From Phycisphaerales bacterium (GTDB taxonomy: Bacteria > Planctomycetota > Phycisphaerae > Phycisphaerales > UBA1924): a stretch of 5,702 nucleotides of DNA. The notes beneath the pieces were generated by a model. It was not told where the DNA came from. It saw only the letters and a list, made by a program, of their open reading frames with translations, and searched no databases. Positions 1-5,584 of the stretch are shown piece after piece. Both the position numbers and the translations under genes were made by a program. Position 1 is the first letter of the stretch. Each line of letters opens with the position of its first letter. Location of the stretch: contig JAGVLZ010000005.1 in NCBI GenBank assembly GCA_020054055.1, forward strand, positions 1 through 5,702, in the 5' to 3' direction.

Positions 1-1989
1 GAGGCGGAGCGGGCGGCGGCGGGGGTGAATGTCTCGCGCGCGATCCCGGTGCGGTGGGGACGGTCGTGGTCGATGTCGCTGGTGATGGCGTCGATCGCGG
101 CGTCGATCGGGTATTTCGTCGAGCCGATGCACCTGATGGACTCGAAGCCGCTGGGTCCCCGCGCGCGGTTTAATCAACGCGCGGCGAATGAGGCGCGCGA
201 GGCGCTGAAGGAAGTCGCCGAGGCGCTGAAGCCGGAGGAGGGTCAGGTTGCCGACGCCGCGGCGGAGGACAAGCGGCTCGAAGTCATCGACCAACTGGCG
301 CGCGAGTTGAACTCGGCGTCGCGTCCGCCGGAGGAGACCCTGGCGAAAGCGGCGAGCGTTCTGGAAGAGGCCGCGGCGGACGCGAGCCGGAGCGCGGAGC
401 AATCGCGTGCGGCATCGGAGAAGTTGAAGGAGACGCTGGCGCAGTTGCCCGCCGATGAAGCGGAGGCGGAGGAGGGGGCCGGGGAGACGCCGCAGCCGCA
501 GAGTTTGCGTGATGAAATCCGTACGGGGGAGTTGGGGAAGGCAGCGGAGTCGCTCGAAGAGTTGCAGCGGCAGATGGAGCACATGCCCCGCTCGCAGCGC
601 GAGGCGATGGCGCAGGACTTTGAGGAACTCGCGACGGACCTGAAGGATCAGGCGGAGAAGCAGCGGGCCGAGGCGGAGAAGCGCGGCGAGGAATCGAAGG
701 AAGAACTGAAGTCTCAGGGGCTGAGCGAGGAGCAGGCCGAGCCGCTGGCGGAGCAATCGGATGAGGAGAAGATCGAGGAAGCGCTGAAGCAGCAGGGATT
801 CGGCGAAGAGGTCTCCGAGCGCCTCGCGAAGGAACTCGCGGAGGAGAATCGTCGCCGCGAGGCGGAGCAGAAGGCGGCGGAGGACGCGAAGACACTGAGC
901 GACGCGGCCGAGCGGGCGGCGGAGCAGTTGCGCGAAGAGCCCAAGCCCCAGCCACCCGAGAAACCTGAGCAGAGCGAACCATCGAAGGATGGGTCGCCCA
1001 AGGAAGAGTCGCAACAGGGCGAGAAGCAGGAGCCGGGCCCGCAGCAGCAGCAAGGCGAGCAAGAGAAGCAAGGCGGAGGGGAACAGGGCGAGGAGAAGCC
1101 GGGAACGCGGCCATCGCAGGAGAAGACTGAGCCGGCCCATCAGTCGGGTGGTGAGAAGCCCGAGAAGAAGGAGGGTGAGAAGCGCACCGATCCTTCGCAG
1201 CAGACGCCGCCGATTCCCGGGATCGAAACACCGGGGGCTCCGCGCGAGGAAAAGCAGAGCGGCAAGCCGGATGCAGCCAAGCCGGATTCATCGAAGGCTC
1301 CCGATCCGAATCAACAAGGCAAGCAGCCGCAGCTCGGCGAGAAGCCGGGAGAACCGCCAACCGACGGGAAGCCGCAGCCTGAACCCGGCACGCCCCCCGG
1401 CACGCCCGGCACGCCTCCCAATCTCGACGCGCTCAAGCACATGCAGAAGGTGCTCGAGCAGATGGATCAGCAGCAGCAACAGGGGCAGGATCAGCAGCAG
1501 CGGTCCAAGGAGCTTCAGGAGCAGGCGAAGAAACTGCTTGAGAAGGCGACCCCCGAGCAGAAAGAGCAGATGATGAAGTGGGCGCAGCAGGCGATGCGCG
1601 AGCAAGGGAAAGAGGCCGCCGACGGTTCGCGCGGCACCGGCTCGGGGAAAGGTGACAACCCGGCGCTGCGCGGGACCGGCCAGCCATCGCAGACGGAAGA
1701 AGTTGATATCCGGCGGCGCGGCGAGAAGGAACGCATCGCGTTGGAGTGGACGCGTCCCGGCGTGTCGCAGCCCGACCGCACGATCAGCCAGCGCGAGTTC
1801 GAGCAGCAACTGCTCGATGCGCAGGAAGCGGCGCAGAAGGCGATGGAAGAGCAGACGATCCCCGCGCGGTACGGGAATGTGAAAGAGTTTTATAAGCGTG
1901 CGCTGAAGAAGACGGAGGAGGAGAAGCAGGCTCCGCCGCCGCCGACTCCCGCGGCCCCGGATGCGAAAAAGGATGCCAAGAAGCCGTAG
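1..1989 (+). CDS. Large coiled-coil membrane protein, 5'-partial (662 residues visible)
   Basis: I do not recognise a named family with certainty. The frame is open from base 1 (EAERAAAG) into a GTG at 25, with no stop or clear ribosome binding site, so I read this as the 3' part of a longer gene; GTG 25 is the fallback start. Counting from base 1, residues 22-40 form one hydrophobic segment (core SMSLVMASIAASIGYFV), probably a transmembrane helix after a basic stretch. Residues about 60-310 are Ala/Glu/Lys/Arg-rich helix with coiled-coil character. Residues about 315-480 are Pro/Glu/Gln/Lys/Gly-rich and look disordered. A Gln run follows (1468-1500), then another charged helix. Residues about 565-640 look more conserved (EEVDIRR, ERIALEW, then EEQTIPARYGNVKEFYKRAL), before a Pro/Ala/Lys tail. 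The end motif recalls large DUF4175-like planctomycete proteins found near MoxR/DUF58/von Willebrand A genes; that link is from memory and low confidence. A repeat copy begins 21 nt after the TAG stop. Confidence 0.8.
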   Translation, partial: EAERAAAGVNVSRAIPVRWGRSWSMSLVMASIAASIGYFVEPMHLMDSKPLGPRARFNQRAANEAREALKEVAEALKPEEGQVADAAAEDKRLEVIDQLARELNSASRPPEETLAKAASVLEEAAADASRSAEQSRAASEKLKETLAQLPADEAEAEEGAGETPQPQSLRDEIRTGELGKAAESLEELQRQMEHMPRSQREAMAQDFEELATDLKDQAEKQRAEAEKRGEESKEELKSQGLSEEQAEPLAEQSDEEKIEEALKQQGFGEEVSERLAKELAEENRRREAEQKAAEDAKTLSDAAERAAEQLREEPKPQPPEKPEQSEPSKDGSPKEESQQGEKQEPGPQQQQGEQEKQGGGEQGEEKPGTRPSQEKTEPAHQSGGEKPEKKEGEKRTDPSQQTPPIPGIETPGAPREEKQSGKPDAAKPDSSKAPDPNQQGKQPQLGEKPGEPPTDGKPQPEPGTPPGTPGTPPNLDALKHMQKVLEQMDQQQQQGQDQQQRSKELQEQAKKLLEKATPEQKEQMMKWAQQAMREQGKEAADGSRGTGSGKGDNPALRGTGQPSQTEEVDIRRRGEKERIALEWTRPGVSQPDRTISQREFEQQLLDAQEAAQKAMEEQTIPARYGNVKEFYKRALKKTEEEKQAPPPPTPAAPDAKKDAKKP

Positions 1990-2010
1990 CCGGGGTGCGG
2001 CTTGCGGGGG

Positions 2011-2039
2011 GCATACGAGCCCCGAACGAAGTGAGCGGG
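2011..2039 (+). repeat. Post-stop repeat, copy 1 (29 bp, downstream of gene 1)
   Basis: This sequence starts GCATACGAGCCCC and ends GAAGTGAGCGGG. It is identical over 29 bp to copy 2 (3746-3774) and over 28 bp to the reverse complement of copy 3 (3950-3977). It begins 21 nt after the stop codon of the coiled-coil gene and has the same orientation as that gene. The flanking GGGGC (2008-2012) can pair with GCCCC (2019-2023) around the loop ATACGA. No T-tract follows, so it is not a textbook intrinsic terminator. Its function is unknown: a transcript-end element, a REP-like repeat or a protein-binding site are all possible. Confidence 0.85.
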
Positions 2040-2161
2040 CCAATGTCGCGGCCTGCGCCTCGATTTCAGCACAGTCGGGAACTCTCGGCAACCGGGCGGC
2101 GTTTCCCTGCGAATGGCCTCTCGCCGCGTGCGTGCTTCGGCGGCGGGTTGAGGTTGAGTGC

Positions 2162-2166
2162 GAGGG
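2162..2166 (+). promoter_or_regulatory. Ribosome binding site for the propeller/dockerin gene
   Basis: GAGGG lies 7 nt before the ATG at 2174. It helps to choose this start over the far upstream end of the open frame at 1961, because translation from 2174 begins directly with a signal peptide. The rest of the 184-bp gap (1990-2173) holds repeat copy 1; I see no convincing -35/-10 promoter in it. Confidence 0.55.
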
Positions 2167-2173
2167 TTCCATC

Positions 2174-3721
2174 ATGGACAGATTCCGCGAATTCCGGCTG
2201 CCGGGGGTTGTCGTCGTCTGCGCGGCGATGGGCGCGTGCGCCGCAGTGAACGCGCAGTGCGAGTTGGGGTGGGTGAATGACTTTGGAGGGGCGGAGACGC
2301 TCGAGGGGGAGCCGCCATCCGTTCCGGCGCTCGATTGGAACACGATCATTGACACGATGGTTTCTTATGACCCGGATGGGGATGGGCCGCTCGCGCCCCG
2401 TCTCATCGTCGGGGGTCAGTTCACGCACATAGGCGGCGTTGAGGTATCCGCCATCGCTCAATGGGATGGGCTGAGCTGGTCTGCGCTCGGGCCAGGACTC
2501 GTGGCCTCCGTCTCGCCGACTCCGCGTGTCGTCGATCTGCTCGTGCATGACGACGACGGCACCGGGCCGCTGCCTCCCGCGATGTATGCGGCGACGTATG
2601 GAGTCTCGCTCCGATCAGACCCGGCGAATGTTGGGTACGTTCTCCGGTGGAACGGAACTGATTGGACGATTCTCGGCGGTGATCTGGAGCCGTTCCGGCC
2701 CGCGTCGCTCGCGTTCTTTGACGATGGGCACGGTGAACTTCTTTACGCCACCGGTGTCGGCCACATGCTGTCGAGGCTCGAGCCGGGGGGGTGGCGCGCG
2801 ATCTGGCCCAATGAAACCGAATTCATCCTCGGTAACAAACTGATCCCGACGCGGATCGGCGAAACGCCCGTGCTTGCTGTGCTTGGTGCCTACCGCCTCT
2901 TTCACGCGGAGGGAATCATCCTCCAAAGCGCCATGGCGTGGAACGCGGAAATTGCCGACGTGCCCACCCTCACCGGCTATCGCCGCATGGGTTCGGGATT
3001 GAACGGACGGGTCCAGGATGCCATGAACATTGATGAGGATGGTGATGGGCCGTTACCGGAATCGCTGTTCGTCGTCGGGTCTTTCACGCACGCATCGAAC
3101 GATCCGACGGGAATACCGCCCATTCCCGCGCGACACATCGCGCGGTGGGACGGCGAGAGATGGCACGGCGTCGGACCCGAGCCGGATCGGCAGTGGTTTT
3201 ACCGGGGGATTACGTCAATAACGGTCTTTGATGACGGCTCCGGCCCCGCGCTTTATGCCGGTGGGTACATCTGGTATTCGCACGACGCTCCTCGGCTCAT
3301 CCTCGGTGTCGCGAAGTGGACCGGGTCCGAGTGGGTCAGGGTCGGAGTGACGTTCGGGGATGATGACGACTATCACAGCCCACCGAACTCGTACGGCATC
3401 ATCGCGCCGGGCTCACAAATTCGACAGATTGTCGCTCATCCTGATGCGTACGGACATTCGACACTCTTCGCTTCGGGCTGTTACGAGTTCGCCGACGGAC
3501 AGCCCGCTGCGTACATCGCGAGGTTGTCGCGCCGGTTCGCACGCGGCGACGCGGATGCCGATGGCCGGGTGGACTTCGGCGATGTCGTGGCCGCGCTTGA
3601 AAACTGGGAAGCGCACTATTCGTTTGAAAACACCGGCCCGGGCGACGCCGATGGAGATGGCGATGTCGACTTTGCCGACATCACCATTGTGCTGACGCAC
3701 TTCGGGGCGGCGTGCCCGTGA
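2174..3721 (+). CDS. Secreted beta-propeller-like repeat protein with C-terminal dockerin-like EF-hand pair (515 aa)
   Basis: Start ATG 2174 is chosen for its GAGGG site and immediate signal peptide; the open frame runs back to 1961, but that part overlaps gene 1's end and the non-coding repeat. Residues 1-27 are a likely signal peptide, cleaved after VNA; AMGAC-22 weakly resembles a lipobox. Residues 66-452 contain about seven diverged units of the pattern acidic turn (D-x-D-G-x-G-P), then a strand such as LIVGGQFTHIGG, then IAQWDGLSWSALGPG. The clearest units are 66-108, 126-170, 287-336 and 352-391; units near 183-211, 227-275 and 423-452 are weaker. I infer a beta-propeller (Kelch or Rax2-like). 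Residues 459-470 (DADADGRVDFGD) and 491-502 (DADGDGDVDFAD) are 12-residue calcium loops, as in dockerin type I modules; the protein ends HFGAACP. Such tails are common on planctomycete exported proteins, but I see no cohesin partner. Substrate and binding target are unknown. A repeat copy begins 24 nt after the stop. Confidence 0.88.
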   Translation: MDRFREFRLPGVVVVCAAMGACAAVNAQCELGWVNDFGGAETLEGEPPSVPALDWNTIIDTMVSYDPDGDGPLAPRLIVGGQFTHIGGVEVSAIAQWDGLSWSALGPGLVASVSPTPRVVDLLVHDDDGTGPLPPAMYAATYGVSLRSDPANVGYVLRWNGTDWTILGGDLEPFRPASLAFFDDGHGELLYATGVGHMLSRLEPGGWRAIWPNETEFILGNKLIPTRIGETPVLAVLGAYRLFHAEGIILQSAMAWNAEIADVPTLTGYRRMGSGLNGRVQDAMNIDEDGDGPLPESLFVVGSFTHASNDPTGIPPIPARHIARWDGERWHGVGPEPDRQWFYRGITSITVFDDGSGPALYAGGYIWYSHDAPRLILGVAKWTGSEWVRVGVTFGDDDDYHSPPNSYGIIAPGSQIRQIVAHPDAYGHSTLFASGCYEFADGQPAAYIARLSRRFARGDADADGRVDFGDVVAALENWEAHYSFENTGPGDADGDGDVDFADITIVLTHFGAACP

Positions 3722-3745
3722 GGGGCGGGTGGCAGGGTGCCGCGG

Positions 3746-3774
3746 GCATACGAGCCCCGAACGAAGTGAGCGGG
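3746..3774 (+). repeat. Post-stop repeat, copy 2 (29 bp, downstream of gene 2)
   Basis: This is a perfect 29-bp match to copy 1, again in the sense orientation of the upstream gene, starting 24 nt after its TGA stop. With the inverted copy 3 it brackets a 175-bp interior. GGGC (3744-3747) can pair with GCCC (3754-3757) around the same ATACGA loop as in copy 1. CGCGGC follows after a 7-nt spacer, as it does after copy 1. Confidence 0.85.
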
Positions 3775-3885
3775 AAGAAGACGCGGCTTGGGGGGGGATA
3801 TTGGGGTTCATCCGGCAACCGCGTGGTGGGGTGGTGTGACTCGCTCGCTCATTCCATGGGCGAAGAGGATTGGATTCGCCGCGGA

Positions 3886-3904
3886 CCAGCGGCTGCGCCG
3901 CTGG
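3886..3904. terminator. Perfect 8-bp stem-loop in the convergent gap (possible terminator)
   Basis: CCAGCGGC (3886-3893) and GCCGCTGG (3897-3904) are exact reverse complements separated by TGC. The hairpin lies in the non-coding gap between two converging genes, where a two-way terminator would be expected. No T-tract follows on either strand, so intrinsic termination is unproven; a REP-like or processing hairpin is equally possible. Confidence 0.4.
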
Positions 3905-3915
3905 CAACCATCGCA

Positions 3916-3932
3916 CGCCCGTTTCACGGGCG
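3916..3932. terminator. Perfect 7-bp stem-loop, second of a tandem pair (possible terminator)
   Basis: CGCCCGT (3916-3922) and ACGGGCG (3926-3932) pair perfectly around a TTC loop. It starts 11 nt after the preceding 8-bp hairpin and lies before the inverted repeat copy 3. A short CTTT at 3946-3949 is the nearest T-rich stretch on the plus strand. The function assigned here is inferred from position only. Confidence 0.38.
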
Positions 3933-3949
3933 AGTGGACGCCGCGCTTT

Positions 3950-3977
3950 CCCGCTCACTTCGTTCGGGGCTCGTATG
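3950..3977 (-). repeat. Post-stop repeat, copy 3 (28 bp, inverted, downstream of the minus-strand gene 3)
   Basis: Read on the minus strand this matches copies 1 and 2 over 28 bp; the leading G of those copies is replaced. It begins 27 nt after the stop codon (4005-4007) of the minus-strand 85-residue gene, so it too is in the sense orientation of its own gene. GCTC (3969-3972) and GAGC (3977-3980) can pair around a 4-nt loop, a different stem from that of copies 1 and 2 at the same site. Confidence 0.85.
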
Positions 3978-4004
3978 AGCGCCGCATGGCGCAGTCCCCT
4001 CGAC

Positions 4005-4262
4005 TCACGCCACTTCTTCGACCCGCGAATACTGGTCGAGGTTAATCACGACAAGTTCGCCGTCGTCTTTTTTCAACTCGAGGCGGTCGAGCCAGAGTTT
4101 GTCGTCCCGGCCGTGGGCGAACCAGGAGCCGGTCTTCTGCTGGCCGAAGCGGAGGATCGTTCCCTCGATGGTCGTCGTTGTGACACCCTTGGCGAAGGGG
4201 ATCTGCTGGGTGACGCGGACGCGCGTGCCGGGGTGATAGTCGGAGGTTGTCAGGGAGGTCAT
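4005..4262 (-). CDS. Conserved-looking hypothetical protein, 85 aa
   Basis: I cannot assign a family. The 85 residues look like a small soluble beta-rich domain with no signal peptide or membrane segment. The order is a short N-terminus, a first beta region (GTRVRVTQQI, residues 12-21), a Thr-rich turn leading into TIEGTILRFG (31-40), a distinctive core TGSWFAHGRDDKLWLDRL (44-61), then a strand-like acidic end (ELVVINLDQ, VEEV). The pattern of a hydrophobic G-x-R-V-x-V strand followed by an E-G-T-I strand resembles small SH3-like barrels; this is inference only. The protein is probably cytoplasmic. The ATG at 4262 is preceded by an in-frame TAG (4277-4275), so the start cannot lie further upstream. 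The bases before it (CTCCCTCCGCC) have no Shine-Dalgarno sequence, suggesting leaderless or SD-independent translation. The gene converges with gene 2 and diverges from gene 4. Several longer open frames overlap this locus, but none gives a protein this plausible. Confidence 0.75.
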   Translation of the reverse strand: MTSLTTSDYHPGTRVRVTQQIPFAKGVTTTTIEGTILRFGQQKTGSWFAHGRDDKLWLDRLELKKDDGELVVINLDQYSRVEEVA

Positions 4263-4403
4263 GGCGGAGGGAGTCTAGCGGCAGGCGGATATCGGGGGTT
4301 TGTGCGGCGTCGACCGGTGAAAAGGCTTGCGTGAAGGTCGGCGCGCGGCACACTCCCCTGAGGCTTCCTCGGGTTATTCGCGTTCGGATGCTCGGGCGCG
4401 CCC

Positions 4404-4410
4404 AAGGGAG
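4404..4410 (+). promoter_or_regulatory. Ribosome binding site for the beta-helix gene
   Basis: AAGGGAG ends 9 nt before the ATG at 4420. It supports that start over the in-frame TTG at 4327, which would place an Arg-rich, non-signal leader before the signal peptide. In the divergent gap 4263-4419 I see no clear -35/-10 pair on either strand. Confidence 0.55.
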
Positions 4411-4419
4411 TTCCTCGAT

Positions 4420-5565
4420 ATGTTCCATCGCTGTTCGATTGTCGTGTGTGTAATCGCCGCGTCCTCGTCGCTCGCGGGTGTGCTCACCCCGCCGGCCGGC
4501 CCGGTCGCGCCGACGCACAAAACGTTGACGGAGGTTGAGCCGCGGACGGCGATCAACGCGGTGAACACGCCCGGCGATGCGGATTCGCTCTTCAGGATCT
4601 CGCAGCCCGGCTCGTACTACCTGACGGGCCCGGTGACGGGCGAAGCGGGCAAGCACGGGATCGAGATCGAGGCTTCGGACGTGACGATCGACCTGTCGGG
4701 CTTCGGGATGCGGGGAGTTCCCGGGGCCCTCTTCGGCGTCATCGTGACGGGGCTGCGCGACAACCTCACGGTGCGGAACGGGAGCGTCTCGGGCTGGCCG
4801 AGCGGCGGGGTGGAACTGGGGCCGACGCAGATCGCGCGGGGAACGCTGATCGAACTGATCCACGCGAGCGAGAACGGGGGCACGGGGCTGCGTTGCGGCG
4901 ACTCGGGGATGATCCTGCGATGCACCGCGACGGACAACGTCGGGACCGGGATTGTCGGGCGCGGGGCGGCGCTGATCCGCGAGTGCCGCGCCGGTGGCAA
5001 CGATCTCGACGGGATGAGTGTCGGATCCGGGGGGTCGATCCAGTCGTGCACCGCCGACAACAACACGGGCGACGGTATCCAGAGCGGGTCGGGGGTCAGC
5101 ATCCTCGACTGCGTCGCGGAGGCGAACGACGAGATGGGCATCCGCGCGGGGGCGAGCGGCGGGCTCGTCTCCCGATGCTCGGCCCTCAGCAACGCTCTCG
5201 ACGGGATCAACGTCGCGGCCGGCGTCACCGTGCGGGGCTGCAACGTCGCCGTCAACTCCGGCAACGGCATCGCATGCACGACCAACGCCCTGGTGGAGGG
5301 GAACAACATCTGGCTCCAGAACGACCCGGAGATGGCGGGGATCCTCCTGACCGGCGCGGACAACCGCGTGGACTCGAACAACCTCTCGCAGAACACGACG
5401 GGCGTCCGCGCGAACCCGGCGACGGGGAACCTGATCGTGCGGAACACGTTCGCGAACAACACGGCGACCTCCGACATCGTCGCGGGAAACCGGGCAGCGC
5501 AGCTCATCACGCCTGGGGCGAACCTGTTTGTGAGCACGGACCCGTGGGCGAACTTCGTGTATTGA
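4420..5565 (+). CDS. Secreted right-handed parallel beta-helix repeat protein (381 aa)
   Basis: The start at ATG 4420 follows AAGGGAG and gives a signal peptide at residues 1-19 (MFHRCSIVVCVIAASSSLA), with cleavage near SLA/GVL. Residues 36-120 match the entry region typical of pectate-lyase-fold proteins (RISQPGSYYLTGPV, then IEIEASDVTIDLSGFGM). Residues about 150-350 form stacked coils of 21-22 residues, each running hydrophobic strand, Cys, Asn five residues later, and Gly-Ile/Met nine residues after the Cys. The Cys positions are 168, 189, 210, 231, 253 and 274; the Asn positions are 173, 194, 215, 236, 258 and 279. Later coils have Asn at the Cys position (295, 320, 342). Members of this fold bind or cleave polysaccharides, but I see no catalytic motif I can name, so enzyme activity is not claimed. 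The protein is probably extracellular or surface-located. It diverges from gene 3 and converges on gene 5, 8 bp away. Unlike genes 1-3, it has no post-stop repeat. Confidence 0.9.
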   Translation: MFHRCSIVVCVIAASSSLAGVLTPPAGPVAPTHKTLTEVEPRTAINAVNTPGDADSLFRISQPGSYYLTGPVTGEAGKHGIEIEASDVTIDLSGFGMRGVPGALFGVIVTGLRDNLTVRNGSVSGWPSGGVELGPTQIARGTLIELIHASENGGTGLRCGDSGMILRCTATDNVGTGIVGRGAALIRECRAGGNDLDGMSVGSGGSIQSCTADNNTGDGIQSGSGVSILDCVAEANDEMGIRAGASGGLVSRCSALSNALDGINVAAGVTVRGCNVAVNSGNGIACTTNALVEGNNIWLQNDPEMAGILLTGADNRVDSNNLSQNTTGVRANPATGNLIVRNTFANNTATSDIVAGNRAAQLITPGANLFVSTDPWANFVY

Positions 5566-5584
5566 ACGCGGCCTCAGCCCGCGT
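5566..5584. terminator. Stem-loop overlapping the convergent gene ends (possible two-way terminator)
   Basis: ACGCGG (5566-5571) and CCGCGT (5579-5584) pair perfectly around a 7-nt loop. The stem starts immediately after the TGA of gene 4, and the loop holds the TGA of gene 5 on the minus strand (5574-5576). The position suits a shared terminator, but there is no T-tract and the 6-bp stem is short. Confidence 0.3.

Noticed and set aside
1468..1500. CAG/CAA run as an unstable microsatellite
   Set aside because: The run is interrupted (GGG, GAT codons), uses both Gln codons, and lies within a broadly Gln-rich coding segment; it is ordinary low-complexity coding sequence.
1961..2173. Upstream in-frame extension of gene 2 to 1961
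   Set aside because: It would overlap the end of gene 1, translate through the post-stop repeat and put about 71 basic residues before a clear signal peptide; ATG 2174 has a binding site.
284..2355. Long minus-strand open frames opposite the coiled-coil gene (284-1360 and 1288-2355)
   Set aside because: One gives Ala/Pro/Ser/Arg-rich and the other Leu/Arg-rich sequence, as expected opposite Glu/Lys/Gln-rich codons. The second also crosses a non-coding gap and the start of gene 2.
3746..3977. Two-copy CRISPR-like array
   Set aside because: The two copies are inverted, not direct, and 175 bp apart; the third copy lies 1.7 kb away, and no cas genes are present.
3746..3977. Insertion sequence with 28-bp terminal inverted repeats
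   Set aside because: No transposase frame, no clear target duplication, and a single copy exists after gene 1. Kept only as an alternative explanation for a small non-autonomous element.
3712..4334. Plus-strand open frames across the gap between genes 2 and 3 and over gene 3
   Set aside because: They read through two repeat copies and two hairpins and give no domain-like sequence. All are explained by scarce stop codons at high GC.
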